A DNA stretch of 64,000 bases from Curtobacterium sp. 'Ferrero' (GCF_002412165.1 NZ_NXIA01000003.1:129254-193253), one strand, 5' to 3'; positions 1 through 8,975 are shown, counted from the stretch's first letter. Made by a program: numbers and translations. The notes: a model not told the origin generated them from the sequence alone.

Positions 1-495
1 GTGGACGCGTCGTCGCTCCGGTCGGTCGCCGAGGCGCTCGGCATCACGCACGCCGCGCTCCGCCACTACTTCCCGAGCCGGGACGACCTGTTGTTGGCCG
101 TCTACCACGAGCACGAGGTCCGGTCGCAGCCCGACCCGGACCGGCAGAAGTCGGCGATCGGCGACATGCGGGACAGCGCCGTGCGGAACCGTGCGGTACC
201 CGGCCTGGTGCAGCTGTACACGACGCTCTCCGCCGATGCGGTGCAGGAGGGCCACCCGTCGACGCGCGAGTTCATGCGCGAGCGGTTCGCGAGCCTCCGC
301 GCCGAGCTCGCCGGGTGGATCCGGGCCGACCAGGAGGCCGGACGCATCCGTGCCGACCTCGACCCGGTCGACCTCGCCGCACTGAGCATCGCGGCGTCCG
401 ACGGCTTGCAGGTGCAGTGGCTGCTCGACCCGGGTGCCGTGGACGGCGAGCGGGTGCTCCGGATGCTCGAGCAGATCGTCCCGCGGGCGGACTGA
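1..495 (+). CDS. TetR-family transcriptional regulator, 5' end cut by window edge
   Basis: The visible protein begins inside a TetR-type DNA-binding domain: residues 4-32 hold the second half of the helix-turn-helix (SLRSVAEALGITHAALRHYF) followed by the usual start of the ligand-binding domain. TetR proteins normally have about 15-20 residues before this point, so the GTG at base 1 is probably not the true start and the gene begins outside the window. The remaining helical C-terminal part (about 130 residues) should bind an unknown ligand and form the dimer. The neighbour on the right is on the opposite strand and convergent, so the regulated gene is likely to the left, out of view. Confidence 0.8.
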   Translation: MDASSLRSVAEALGITHAALRHYFPSRDDLLLAVYHEHEVRSQPDPDRQKSAIGDMRDSAVRNRAVPGLVQLYTTLSADAVQEGHPSTREFMRERFASLRAELAGWIRADQEAGRIRADLDPVDLAALSIAASDGLQVQWLLDPGAVDGERVLRMLEQIVPRAD

Positions 496-540
496 CCCCG
501 GGCACCGTCCGGCATGCGACCGACCGAGCGCGGGCTGGAC

Positions 541-1410
541 TCAGCGCGGTGTGAGCGTGGTCGTCATCGTGACCAGACGCGCACCGGGGACGTCCTCCAC
601 GGCGAGCTCGACGGTGGGGTCGACGAGGTCCGCCAGGCTCGTCGGGTGCGTTCCGCCGCACGGGATGGTCGCGACGCCCTCGGGCAGCTCGCACGTCCAT
701 CGTCGTCGGTCGGACAGGCCGGGGCCGTCGGTGTCGATCCGCACGGTGCCCCCGGTGGCGACCCAGTCGCGGAGCCGTCGGGTGATCCGGGCCGCGACGG
801 CGTCGGGGTCGTCGAACGCAGCCGGGTCGAACCCCTTCTTCCGCAGGGACTTGCCGATGCGGTAGGCGTCCTCGGACCGGTACGCACCGATCGTTGACCG
901 GGTGATCGCCAGCGAGTCGAACGCCGGGTGGCCGAGCGCGTCCCCCGGGGCGGGCTTGCCCCAGTGCTCCGCGAGCACGGCGTCGAGGGCGAGGGACGCC
1001 AGGTGACAGGCGGTGTGCCCGACGCTGAGCGCAGCACGGTACGCGGGATCGACGCTGACCGTGATCGGCTCGCCGACCTGCGGAGGGGTGCCCGTCACGA
1101 CGTGTGCGACGGCGAAGACCCACCCGTCGGTCCCGGTGCGGACCGGCAGGTCGTCGCCGATGTGGACCGCGCCGTCCTGGAACCCCGCGACGCGGAGTTC
1201 GACGTCGTCGTACCGCATGCCGCCCGCCGTCAGGGTCACCCGGTCGGCCGGTTGGTCGGGCCACGCGGTGTCGACCGGATGCGCGGCGGTGCGGTCGGTG
1301 AACACGGCCCAGCGGTCGTCGGCGGTCGGCTCCACGTGCACGACCGTTCCCTCGCTCGTCAGGTCGCCGGCGGGGTACGTGACCTCGGTGTCGCTCGTGG
1401 GTGCTGGCAT
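541..1410 (-). CDS. AlaX-like alanyl-tRNA editing protein
   Basis: A 289-residue protein with the two halves of the metal site found in the AlaRS editing domain: a GHTACHLA segment (HxxxH) in the middle and a CGGTH segment (CxxxH) near the C-terminus. In that family these four residues hold the zinc that hydrolyses mischarged Ser- or Gly-tRNA(Ala). No aminoacylation domain is present, so it would be a free-standing trans-editing hydrolase. The start at 1410 was chosen over an in-frame ATG at 1455 because AGGAG lies just upstream of 1410 and nothing comparable precedes 1455. It stands alone, convergent with the TetR fragment. Family assignment is good; substrate is inferred. Confidence 0.8.
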   Translation of the reverse strand: MPAPTSDTEVTYPAGDLTSEGTVVHVEPTADDRWAVFTDRTAAHPVDTAWPDQPADRVTLTAGGMRYDDVELRVAGFQDGAVHIGDDLPVRTGTDGWVFAVAHVVTGTPPQVGEPITVSVDPAYRAALSVGHTACHLASLALDAVLAEHWGKPAPGDALGHPAFDSLAITRSTIGAYRSEDAYRIGKSLRKKGFDPAAFDDPDAVAARITRRLRDWVATGGTVRIDTDGPGLSDRRRWTCELPEGVATIPCGGTHPTSLADLVDPTVELAVEDVPGARLVTMTTTLTPR

Positions 1411-1483
1411 CCTCGCCTCTCCTGCCCGTCCGTCGGGCTCGCTCCATTGCACCATCGAAGCGGACCCGCGTGCGCGACGTGGC

Positions 1484-1502
1484 GGAGGCGAGCCGTGCCT
1501 CC
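1484..1502. repeat. Dispersed hairpin repeat, copy 1
   Basis: GGAGGC and GCCTCC arms separated by seven bases, between the AlaX-like gene and the oxidoreductase gene. Near-identical hairpins occur at 22943, 27151 and 45992. Confidence 0.6.
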
Positions 1503-1539
1503 AGTCCGCGCCATCCGCGACGCGGCCGACCTGAGGGGT

Positions 1540-1578
1540 GCAGCAGGGGCCGGCCCCGACGGGACCGGCCCCTGCTGC
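1540..1578 (-). terminator. Hairpin terminator after the Gfo/Idh/MocA gene
   Basis: A perfect 14-bp inverted repeat (GCAGCAGGGGCCGG and its complement, 11-nt loop) starts 14 bases beyond the stop of the minus-strand oxidoreductase gene. No clear U-tract is seen, as is common in high-GC actinobacteria. Confidence 0.65.
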
Positions 1579-1592
1579 TGCTCGCGGCGTGC

Positions 1593-2708
1593 TCAGGCGT
1601 TGACGCCCTCGGCCAGGACCGCGGCCGCGGGGTCGAAGTCCTCGGGTAGCGGCTCCGGCTTCGTGATCCGCGACGTGATCTCGACGGCCTGACCGGACTC
1701 GGCGGCGTCACGGATGCCCAGCATGACGTCGAGCGCGTGCGAGGCGACGGCACCGGAGGCGCGCTCCGGCTGGCCCTCGGCGATCGCGCGGGCCATCTCG
1801 ACCACACCCGTGCCGCGGCCCCACGTCGAACCGCGGTGCTCGAGCGTGGTCGGCTCGTCCTTGCCGAGCGTCCACAGCGTGCTGTCGCCGTCGAAGACGT
1901 TCGGGTCCGGCAGCACGATCGTGCCCTCGGAACCGTTGATCTCGACGAACCCGTTGCGGGGCAGGGCGTGCTGGAACGACAGCGTCGTCTGCGCGGACTG
2001 GCCGTCGGCGAACGAGATGAGGGCGGCGTGGTGCGTGGGCACCTCGACCGCGAACTCGGTGCCGGCGCGCGGGCCCGACCCGATCACGCGCGTCTCGCGG
2101 GACTTCGACGACACGGCCTGCACGCGCGAGGCCGAACCGAACGCGTGGAGCAGCGTCGTGACGTAGTACGGGCCGATGTCGAACAGCGGACCGGCGCCCT
2201 GCGCGTAGAGGAACTCGGGGTCCGGGTGCCACTGGTCCGGCCCGGGCACGTGGAACATCGTCGTCGCGGTGAGCGGCGTGCCGATGTCGCCGCGGGCGAT
2301 GGCGCGGATCGCGGTCTGGATGCCGGCGCCGAGCACGGTGTCCGGCGCCGTGGCGTAGCGGACGCCCGCGGCATCGGCGGCGGCGAGCAGGGCCTGCGCG
2401 TCCTCGGCCGTGGTGGCGACCGGCTTCTCGCTCCAGGTGTGCTTGCCGGCGGCGATGATCTGCTGGCCGACCTCGGCGTGCTGGGCCGGGATGGTGATGT
2501 TCACCACGATCGCGATGTCGTCGCGGGCGAGGAGCTCCTCGACCGTGCCGTACGACGGGACGCCGTACTTCTCGGCCTGGGCCTTCGCGCGCTCCTGGAT
2601 GACGTCGGCGACGAACAGCACCTCGACGTCGGCGAACTGCGTCAGGTTGGTCAGGTACTGGTCGGAGATGTTGCCGGCACCGATGATGCCGACGCCCACG
2701 CGGCTCAC
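1593..2708 (-). CDS. Gfo/Idh/MocA-family NAD(P)-dependent oxidoreductase
   Basis: A 371-residue protein with the Gfo/Idh/MocA pattern: an N-terminal Rossmann fold with GIIGAGNIS (residues 7-15) and the EKP motif (WSEKPVA, about residue 95) whose lysine takes part in catalysis, followed by the alpha/beta C-terminal domain. The family oxidises or reduces sugars, inositols or their derivatives. Its GTG start overlaps the stop of the upstream sugar isomerase/epimerase gene by 4 nt (GTGA at 2705-2708), so the two are co-translated; such pairs commonly handle inositol or rare sugars. The exact substrate cannot be read from the sequence. Confidence 0.85.
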   Translation of the reverse strand: MSRVGVGIIGAGNISDQYLTNLTQFADVEVLFVADVIQERAKAQAEKYGVPSYGTVEELLARDDIAIVVNITIPAQHAEVGQQIIAAGKHTWSEKPVATTAEDAQALLAAADAAGVRYATAPDTVLGAGIQTAIRAIARGDIGTPLTATTMFHVPGPDQWHPDPEFLYAQGAGPLFDIGPYYVTTLLHAFGSASRVQAVSSKSRETRVIGSGPRAGTEFAVEVPTHHAALISFADGQSAQTTLSFQHALPRNGFVEINGSEGTIVLPDPNVFDGDSTLWTLGKDEPTTLEHRGSTWGRGTGVVEMARAIAEGQPERASGAVASHALDVMLGIRDAAESGQAVEITSRITKPEPLPEDFDPAAAVLAEGVNA

Positions 2709-3520
2709 GCGGCGCTCCCGGCGGTGTCGTTCTCACGGAGCCACTGCAGCGACTCGGTGATGCCCTGGAAGACGTCGCCCGAGTAGGCGTCGAACTCCAC
2801 CACGCGGATCGCCTGTGGCGCAGCGGCGAGGATGCCCGCCACGTCGACGTCGCCCTGGCCGGCCGGGGTCTGGTTCTCGAAGGCGCGCTGGAGCGCCTCC
2901 GGCACGATGAGCGCGCTCTCCGACGAGGGCAGCGCGGTCAGGATGTCACCGTCGACCTTGCCGTCCTTGACGTGGATCGCGACGACCCGGTCACCGAGGG
3001 AGCGGAGGACGGCCGGGGCGTCCGCGCCGCCGACGGTCGCCCAGAAGGTGTCGACCTCGAGCACGGTCTCCGGCGCGAGCTGCTCGACGAACAGGTCGTA
3101 GACGGTGCGGCCGTCGACCTTGTTCGTGAACTCCCACTGGTGGTTGTGGTAGCCGAACTGCAGGCCGTGGCTGGCCGCCTCGGCCGTGAGCTCGTTCACC
3201 CGGTCCGCGATCTTCTTCACGTCGTCGGCGGTCTGCCAGCGGTCGGTGGGGATGAACGGGTCGATGACGGTCTGGAGGCCGAGCCGCTTCGCCGCGTCCC
3301 AGATCGGCGCGGTGTCGTCGGCGTCGATCACCGCGACGTGCCCCGACGGAGCCTGGAGGCCGGTCGCCCGGAGTGCCCGCTCGAAGTCGTCGACGCGCTC
3401 GACGAACGCGTACGGCTCGACGTTCTCGTAGCCGATCTCACGGACGCGGGCGATGGCGGCGTCGAGGTCTTCGGCGATGGCGTCGCGCAGCGAGTAGAGC
3501 TGCACAGAGGTGGTGGGCAT
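2705..3520 (-). CDS. Sugar phosphate isomerase/epimerase (AP-endonuclease-2-like TIM barrel)
   Basis: A 271-residue TIM-barrel protein of the xylose-isomerase-like/IolE-like superfamily. It shows the typical SVQLYSLRD opening strand, a GYHNHQWEF metal-site segment and an EVDTFW segment that supply the metal ligands of this fold. The start at 3520 was chosen because a GAAGGAG ribosome site lies just upstream; a longer frame to 3559 lacks one. It is the first gene of a two-gene unit and overlaps the oxidoreductase gene by 4 nt, which suggests a joint role in converting a sugar or cyclitol. A long repeat-rich gap lies upstream. Substrate unknown. Confidence 0.82.
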   Translation of the reverse strand: MPTTSVQLYSLRDAIAEDLDAAIARVREIGYENVEPYAFVERVDDFERALRATGLQAPSGHVAVIDADDTAPIWDAAKRLGLQTVIDPFIPTDRWQTADDVKKIADRVNELTAEAASHGLQFGYHNHQWEFTNKVDGRTVYDLFVEQLAPETVLEVDTFWATVGGADAPAVLRSLGDRVVAIHVKDGKVDGDILTALPSSESALIVPEALQRAFENQTPAGQGDVDVAGILAAAPQAIRVVEFDAYSGDVFQGITESLQWLRENDTAGSAA

Positions 3521-3639
3521 TGCAGAGGCTCCTTCGATCCTGTCTGGGTGGCGCGGCACTGGATGTCGCAGCCCGTCGAGGAGCGCTGCTCCACGGCGAG
3601 ACCGAGTACGACGCTACCGGAGAAACCACCCGCTGTGTA

Positions 3640-4205
3640 GTTTTTGTCGCCGCGTCGCGTTTGGTGCGCAGTGTCGCGTTCGGTGCGCGAGGGGGCGTTC
3701 GGTGCGTTCGGTGCGTTCGGTGCGCGAGCGGGCGTTCGGCGCGTTCGGTGCGCGAGCGGGCGTTCCCTGTTGCTCGCGGACGCCGATGCTCGCGGATTCC
3801 GCCCGCTCGTGGTGAGGCATGCCGCTCCACGCACGTGCTGGCGCGGCGAGCCCCGGCCCGGGTCGCGAGCGGGCGTTTCCTGTCGCTCGCGGACGGCGAC
3901 GCCTGCGTGTTCTGCCCGCTCACGGTCTCCGGGGCGGCTCCTCCGCTGAGGGGCGGGTCCGGACGTCCGAGTCACGTCGCGAGCGGGCGTTTCCTGGCGC
4001 CCGGTGGGACGGACACCGCCTGGTTTCGCCCGTTCGCGAGCGGGTGGAATCGGTCACCTGCGACCTCGGTCACCGGCCTCTTTCGCCCGCTCGCGCAACC
4101 GAGGCGCACGCCTGCGCACCCGGAACCGACGCGCGGGCCGCGAGCGGGCGGATCCGGTCACGCACGAGCGCCAGGCCCGGCCGGAAGAGCCCGCTCGGCG
4201 AAGGG
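3640..4205. repeat. Repeat-filled intergenic region with GCGAGCGGGCG units
   Basis: The 795-bp gap between two divergent genes (3521-4315) has no convincing gene. It carries a short tandem stretch (GGTGCGTTC-type units, about 3660-3740) and then at least six copies of GCGAGCGGG followed by CGTTCC, CGTTTCC or a variant (near 3723, 3753, 3867, 3979, 4035, 4140). Inverted partners such as CCCGCTCG lie between them, so several pairs can form hairpins, for example CGCGAGCG with CGCTCGCG at about 3866-3893. Long open frames here exist in all readings and are repetitive, so I treat them as artefacts. A promoter for each flanking gene should lie at the edges but is not recognisable. Confidence 0.6.
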
Positions 4206-4315
4206 AAGGCGAAGGGAAGGCGAAGGGGATGCGAGAGCCAGGGGAACCCAGGACACATGCCGCTCGAGGCACGTACGGCTCTGCAAGCGTGGTCCGCCCG
4301 CGGTAGCGTGACGGG

Positions 4316-5713
4316 ATGACCGACCTCCGCACCTTCACCACCCCGGTCGGCACCGTCCTTGCGCGCCACGAGGACGATGTGGTGCGAGCACTCGGCATCC
4401 CGTACGCCCAGGCGGACCGGTTCGCTGCGCCCCGGCCCGTTCCCGCTTTCACGGAGCCATTCGAGGCACTGAGCCCGGCGCCGGTGGCCCCCCAGCCGGA
4501 GTCGGGGTACGTCGGATCGCTCCTCCACCCGATGCCCGACGTCGTGTCGGACGAGCACTGCCAGCGGCTCTCGATCACGATGCCAGCCGATGTCTCCGCG
4601 GACGAGCGGCTGCCCGTGATGGTGTGGATCCACGGCGGCTCCTACGTCATCGGTGGGGGAGACCTCCCGATCTACGACCCGCGCGAGCTCGTCCTCGAAC
4701 AGCGTGTGGTGGTCGTGGCGGTGACGTTCCGCCTGGGGGTGCTCGGCTTCCTCGGTGGCCGCACCAGCAGCTCCAGCAGCGCCCGCGACCGCCGCACGCG
4801 CCGCGACCGCCGCACGCGCCGCCCGCGCAGCGACCGCCCGCGCACCGACCTCCCCGCCAACCTCGGCCTCCTCGACCTCGTCGAGGCGCTGCGCTGGGTC
4901 CGCACGAACATCTCGGCCTTCGGCGGCGACCCCGACCGCGTCACCGTGTTCGGCCAGTCCGCCGGCGGCGACGCCACCGCCCACCTCATGATCAGCGACG
5001 GCACCCGGGGACTCTTCCAGCGCGCGATCATCCAGAGCGCACCGCTCGGCATCTCCCGCCGCCGCGCGAGGATGACGCGCGCACTGCTCCGTGCCGTCGG
5101 GACGATCGACTCGGACACCCCGGTCGACGAGGTCATCGCCCGCCAGGTCGCGGCCGAGCGTGCGACGGCCCGGTTCGGCCTCCGCGGCGGGATGCCCTTC
5201 GGCACCCAGTACGGCCACGCTCCGCTCCCGCCCGAGCGACGCGCGTCGGAAGCCTGGCGTTCCGTCGCCCCGGAGTTCGACGTCCTCATCGGCTCGGCAG
5301 CGGACGAGGCCGCGATGTTCCTCCCGGCCGTCCCCGCACTGCGCGCCACCGTGCGGTCACGTCCGCTCCGCGCCCTGGTCCGTTGGCTGCTCGTCCGACC
5401 GCTCTCCGAGATCATCTACGGGCGCGACGTCCGTCGCTTCCGGGACCGCCACCGGGCCGCGGGCGGGCACGCGGTGTCGTACCGGCTCCGACACGGTGCG
5501 ACGACCCGACCGACGGGTGCGGTCCACATGAGCGACCTGCCGTTGCTCCTCGGCGGACGCGACGCCTGGGCGGGATCGCCGTTCGTGGCGGCGCGGGACT
5601 GGCCGGCCGTGGCGGAGCGGGGGCGCCGACTCCGAGCCGTCTGGGCCGAGTTCGCTCGGACCGGCAGGGTCGACGCCCCGGACGACGCGGGCATCACGTT
5701 CGACCGAGGCTGA
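4316..5713 (+). CDS. Carboxylesterase type B family protein with Arg-rich insertion
   Basis: A 465-residue alpha/beta-hydrolase of the carboxylesterase/cholinesterase family. The oxyanion-hole segment MVWIHGGSYVIGG (about residue 102), the FGGDPDRVTVFGQSAGG nucleophile elbow (Ser near 215) and a later acidic residue (SAADEAAMF) fit the family; VHMSDLPLLLG probably supplies the catalytic His. Between GFLGG and LPANLGLLD, residues about 149-179 form a Ser/Arg-rich stretch not expected in the family. It is encoded by a perfect 18-bp tandem duplication (4783-4800, 4801-4818) and related repeats. The protein should hydrolyse carboxylic esters; no signal peptide is seen, so it is likely cytoplasmic. 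The ribosome site is weak. Substrate unknown. Confidence 0.85.
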   Translation: MTDLRTFTTPVGTVLARHEDDVVRALGIPYAQADRFAAPRPVPAFTEPFEALSPAPVAPQPESGYVGSLLHPMPDVVSDEHCQRLSITMPADVSADERLPVMVWIHGGSYVIGGGDLPIYDPRELVLEQRVVVVAVTFRLGVLGFLGGRTSSSSSARDRRTRRDRRTRRPRSDRPRTDLPANLGLLDLVEALRWVRTNISAFGGDPDRVTVFGQSAGGDATAHLMISDGTRGLFQRAIIQSAPLGISRRRARMTRALLRAVGTIDSDTPVDEVIARQVAAERATARFGLRGGMPFGTQYGHAPLPPERRASEAWRSVAPEFDVLIGSAADEAAMFLPAVPALRATVRSRPLRALVRWLLVRPLSEIIYGRDVRRFRDRHRAAGGHAVSYRLRHGATTRPTGAVHMSDLPLLLGGRDAWAGSPFVAARDWPAVAERGRRLRAVWAEFARTGRVDAPDDAGITFDRG

Positions 5714-5820
5714 CCCCGCCCGGCTGCTACCGCCCACCAAGCAAGGCGACGCGGTCGTCGACACGCGGCCCCTGAACTGGGCGCTGCGGCCACCGACCCG
5801 CGCGCCCCAGAATCGTGCGC

Positions 5821-6408
5821 ATGTCCGAGAGCGATCCCGAACTCCGCGCGCGCGTCGTGTCCGGCGCGATCGAGGCCTACCGGACCGGGGATTTCCACGG
5901 GGTCGGGGTCGCAGAGGTCGCCCGCGCGGCAGGCATGTCCGAGGCCGATGTCCGTGCGGCCTACCCGCTGTGGGACCTGCTCGTGGTGGCGGTGATGGAC
6001 CGGTGGAACAACGGCAGTCGACGCGCGCTCTGGGTCGTCGCCGAGCGGGACGGCGTGGTCGCCTACCTCCGGGCCCGACTGCAGGCCGGGCTCGACGAGC
6101 CGGCACTCGTGCGACTCCGGATGGCCCTGCTCAGCGCTTCGTCCACCCCGGGACACCCGGCGGGAGGATGGTTCCGCGGGCAGTACACGCGGTCGTTCGA
6201 GGACATCACGCTCGCGCTCACCCGGGACGTCGTCGCCGGTCGCGAGTCGCGCGGAGCCTCGCCGCGGCACGCCGCGGAGCAGCTCGTCGCGCTGTACGAG
6301 GGCCTGCAGCTCCAGTCGATGCTCCGCGACGACGCCGAGGTGCTCGGCGCCTACGACCGGGCAGTCGCCCGCCTGCGCGTCGGCTGGGGAGCGGTCGCGC
6401 CGGTCTGA
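5821..6408 (+). CDS. TetR-like transcriptional regulator
   Basis: A 195-residue protein with an N-terminal TetR-type helix-turn-helix: GVGVAEVARAAGMSEADVRAAYPLWDLLVVAVMDRW spans roughly residues 25-60 in the usual register, though the recognition helix ends AAYPLWD rather than the common YYHF. The rest is a helical effector domain. ATG at 5821 was chosen over an in-frame GTG two codons upstream. It lies between the esterase and a Nudix gene on the same strand, with gaps of about 107 and 79 bp, so it may control either; no operator was recognised. Confidence 0.75.
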   Translation: MSESDPELRARVVSGAIEAYRTGDFHGVGVAEVARAAGMSEADVRAAYPLWDLLVVAVMDRWNNGSRRALWVVAERDGVVAYLRARLQAGLDEPALVRLRMALLSASSTPGHPAGGWFRGQYTRSFEDITLALTRDVVAGRESRGASPRHAAEQLVALYEGLQLQSMLRDDAEVLGAYDRAVARLRVGWGAVAPV

Positions 6409-6434
6409 GCGCGCTGCGCACGCTCCTCCAGCCG

Positions 6435-6472
6435 GGAGGCGCGGCGCGGCTGTGCGAGTCCGGCTCGCCTTC
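6435..6472. repeat. Dispersed hairpin repeat, degenerate copy
   Basis: GGAGGC followed by CGGCTCGCCTTC, a diverged relative of the GGAGGC-N7-GCCTCC hairpin family, in the gap upstream of the Nudix gene. Confidence 0.4.
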
Positions 6473-6487
6473 TGGCATGGTCGGGTG

Positions 6488-6928
6488 ATGGAGTACACCG
6501 ACTACGACACCCGGCTCGCTGCGTACGGCGTGATCACCGAGGGCGAGCGGGTCCTCCTGGCGCGGCTGCGCTTCCCCGACGCCGGCACGTGGACGCTGCC
6601 CGGCGGGGGCGTCGAGTTCGACGAGACCGTCGAACAGGCCGTGGTCCGCGAGGTCCGGGAGGAGACCGGGCTCGAGGCAGCGGTCGGACCGCTGCTCGGC
6701 GTGCGCCACCACATCGTCCCCGCCGAACGTCGGATCCACGCCAACGGCCGGGCGATGAAGGCGGTGCAGGTCGTGTTCCGGGCGTCCGTGACCGGCGGAG
6801 CGCTCCGGCACGAGGAGGACGGCACCACCGACGAGGCGCGGTGGATCCCCATCGCCGAGCTCCCGCACCACCGCCACGGCCTGCTCGTGCCGATCGCGCT
6901 CGGGTGGGCCGGAGCCCTCACCCGCTGA
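6488..6928 (+). CDS. Nudix hydrolase
   Basis: A 146-residue protein with a complete Nudix box: GGGVEFDETVEQAVVREVRE continues into ETGLE at about residues 39-63, matching GX5EX7REUXEEXGU. Family members cleave nucleoside diphosphates linked to another group, using a divalent metal bound by the REXXEE acids. The start at ATG 6488 gives the usual spacing to the box; a longer GTG frame reaches back to 6452 but would add residues atypical for the family. The substrate cannot be predicted. It is convergent with the VOC protein gene. Confidence 0.88.
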   Translation: MEYTDYDTRLAAYGVITEGERVLLARLRFPDAGTWTLPGGGVEFDETVEQAVVREVREETGLEAAVGPLLGVRHHIVPAERRIHANGRAMKAVQVVFRASVTGGALRHEEDGTTDEARWIPIAELPHHRHGLLVPIALGWAGALTR

Positions 6929-6954
6929 CCCGGGTCCGCCGCGTGCTGGGCCGA

Positions 6955-7323
6955 TCACCCCTCGATGACGCTGAGCACGTTCCCCGACGGATCCGTGAAC
7001 CACGCGATGAGCGGCCCGCCCTGCCGGTTCACCCCGCGCTCGTCCGTGACACCGTCGTAGTGCAGGAACGAGACCCCGGCCGCCCGCAACTCGTCCACGG
7101 CGGCGTCGACGTCCGGCACGGGGAAGTTCAGCACGGTGAACGACGCCGGCTCGTGCGCCGGGCCCTTCGGGTAGACGAGCACCCGGTGTCCGTCGCCGAG
7201 GTGCAGCCAGAGCATGCCGTGCTCCTCGTCGACGGGAACGCCGAGCACGCCCTCGTAGAACGACCGGGCCTCGGCCACGTCCCGCACCGAGAACCCGCTG
7301 AACGCCGTCGTCGCATCCACCAT
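6955..7323 (-). CDS. VOC-family (glyoxalase/bleomycin-resistance-like) protein
   Basis: A 122-residue protein with the two beta-alpha-beta-beta-beta modules of the vicinal-oxygen-chelate fold: it opens [18 protein letters not shown] and closes with [13 protein letters not shown], the usual end of the second module carrying the metal-binding Glu. Small proteins of this type act as isomerases, dioxygenases or drug-binding proteins; nothing here fixes the activity. ATG 7323 is chosen although the frame is open much further upstream, because the family fold starts exactly there and the upstream part is the antisense of the kinase gene. Confidence 0.8.
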   Translation of the reverse strand: MVDATTAFSGFSVRDVAEARSFYEGVLGVPVDEEHGMLWLHLGDGHRVLVYPKGPAHEPASFTVLNFPVPDVDAAVDELRAAGVSFLHYDGVTDERGVNRQGGPLIAWFTDPSGNVLSVIEG

Positions 7324-7360
7324 GCGGCCAGTGAACCACCGCGCCTGCCAGGATGAACCC

Positions 7361-8056
7361 GTGCCGCAGCCGTCCGTGTCCGTCGACGAGGCCGTCGCCC
7401 GCGCCGTCGAGCTCGCCCGCACCGCCGACCGCGCCCAGACCGCCGACCCCGCCCGGACCTCCGACCCCGACCGCACCGCCACCCGCGCCGTGCTCGGCAT
7501 CACCGGAGCCCCAGGGGCCGGCAAGTCCACCCTCGCCCGACGCATCGTCTCCGAGGTCGACGCCGCCCTCGGCCCGGGCACCGCGGTGCAGGTCCCGATG
7601 GACGGCTTCCACCTGGCGAACGCCGCGCTCGACGAACTCGGACGACACGACCGCAAGGGCGCGATCGACACCTTCGACGCCGGCGGCTACGTGGCGCTCG
7701 TGCGTCGACTCGCCGCCAACACCGAGCCGGTGGTCTGGGCGCCCGACTTCGACCGGCGGATCGACGAGCCCGTCGCCGGCAGCATCGCGGTGCCCCGGTC
7801 GGCCCGACTCGTCGTGACCGAGGGCAACTACCTGCTCGACGCCGACGAACCCTGGGCCGACCTGGTCGACCTGTTCACCGAGACCTGGGCGTGCGTCGTC
7901 GACGACGCGGTCCGCGTCGACCGCCTGGTGGGCCGCCACATGCGGCACGGCCGCGACCACGACGCGGCCCGCGCCTGGGCGCTGGAGGTCGACGGCGTGA
8001 ACGCCGCGCGCGTCGCTGCCAGGGTGGGTCGGGCCTCCAGGACGGTGCGGACGTGA
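7361..8056 (+). CDS. Uridine kinase-like P-loop kinase
   Basis: A 231-residue protein with a Walker A loop GAPGAGKST after an Ala/Thr/Asp-rich N-terminus, then PMDGFHLAN and VTEGNYLL, features shared with uridine kinase, phosphoribulokinase and pantothenate kinase. The conserved Asp in the MDGFH segment is the likely base. Close relatives are annotated as nucleoside/nucleotide kinase-family proteins, with fructose reported for some; specificity here is not readable. GTG 7361, preceded by CCAGGATG, was chosen over ATG 7322, which would overlap the divergent VOC start. The C-terminal GRASRTVRT tail comes from a sequence resembling the dispersed repeat seen elsewhere. Confidence 0.8.
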   Translation: MPQPSVSVDEAVARAVELARTADRAQTADPARTSDPDRTATRAVLGITGAPGAGKSTLARRIVSEVDAALGPGTAVQVPMDGFHLANAALDELGRHDRKGAIDTFDAGGYVALVRRLAANTEPVVWAPDFDRRIDEPVAGSIAVPRSARLVVTEGNYLLDADEPWADLVDLFTETWACVVDDAVRVDRLVGRHMRHGRDHDAARAWALEVDGVNAARVAARVGRASRTVRT

Positions 8057-8141
8057 CCCGACGCGCGACCGGCGCCGACCGCCCGGCGCGACCAGGAGAC
8101 GCGACCGGACCCGCCCAGCAGCCCCGACGAGAGGACCGACC

Positions 8142-8975
8142 ATGACCATCGCCGTCACCGGAGCCACCGGCAACATCGGGGGAGCCGTCGCCCGCGCGCT
8201 CGCCGCAGCGGACGTGCCGTTCCGCATGGTCGTCCGCGACCCATCACGGGCACCGCAGCTGCCCGGCACCGAGGTCGCAAGCGCGACCTACGGCGACGCC
8301 GACGCGAGCCGCGCGGCACTGGAGGGCGTCGACACACTCCTCATGGTCTCGGGCGCCGAGGCCCGGGACCGACTCGCACAGCACCGCTCCTTCGTCGCCG
8401 CCGCCGCGACCGCCGGGGTCCGGCACGTCGTCTACACCTCGTTCGTCGGTGCTACTGCGGACGCCACCTTCACCCTCGGCCGCGACCACTGGGCGACCGA
8501 GGAGGCGATCCGGGCGACCTCGATGGCGCACACGTTCCTCCGTGACTCGTTCTACCTGGACTTCGTCGAGGACCTCGTCGGCGAGGACGGCGTGATCCGC
8601 GGCCCCGCCGGCGACGGTGCGATGGCCGCGGTCGCCCGGGCCGACGTCGCCCGCGTGGCGACCGCCGTGCTGCAGGCACCCGCCGCCCACCTCGACCGCA
8701 CCTACGAGCTGACCGGGCCCGCGGCGATCACCCTCGCGCAGGCCGCGGCGACCGTCAGCGAGGTCCGCGGGCGCACGGTCACCTACCACCCGGAGACCCT
8801 GGAGGAGGCGTACGCCTCCCGGGCGCGCTGGAACCCGGAGCCGTGGCAGGCCGACGCCTGGGTGAGCACGTACACGGCGATCGCGGAGGGTGCCCTCGCG
8901 CACGTCTCCGGCGATGTCGAGCGGGTCACGGGCCGCCGACCGATGTCGTTGCGCGAGGTCCTCGAGCAGGGCTGA
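8142..8975 (+). CDS. NmrA-like / atypical SDR NAD(P)-binding reductase
   Basis: A 277-residue atypical short-chain dehydrogenase: it begins MTIAVTGATGNIGGAV, a glycine motif GATGNIG typical of the NmrA/QOR2-type group, followed by VVRDPSR where the NADP phosphate usually binds. The YTSFVGA segment replaces the classical YxxxK pair, as in quinone-reductase-like members. It probably reduces quinones or senses NADP(H) redox state. It follows the kinase gene by 85 bp on the same strand, and an AGAGGACCGACC stretch gives a modest ribosome site. Confidence 0.85.
   Translation: MTIAVTGATGNIGGAVARALAAADVPFRMVVRDPSRAPQLPGTEVASATYGDADASRAALEGVDTLLMVSGAEARDRLAQHRSFVAAAATAGVRHVVYTSFVGATADATFTLGRDHWATEEAIRATSMAHTFLRDSFYLDFVEDLVGEDGVIRGPAGDGAMAAVARADVARVATAVLQAPAAHLDRTYELTGPAAITLAQAAATVSEVRGRTVTYHPETLEEAYASRARWNPEPWQADAWVSTYTAIAEGALAHVSGDVERVTGRRPMSLREVLEQG

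Noticed and set aside
3373-4319. Long overlapping frames in the repeat gap
   Set aside because: Open in several frames on both strands, Arg/Ala-rich and repetitive, as expected from GC-rich repeats without stop codons.
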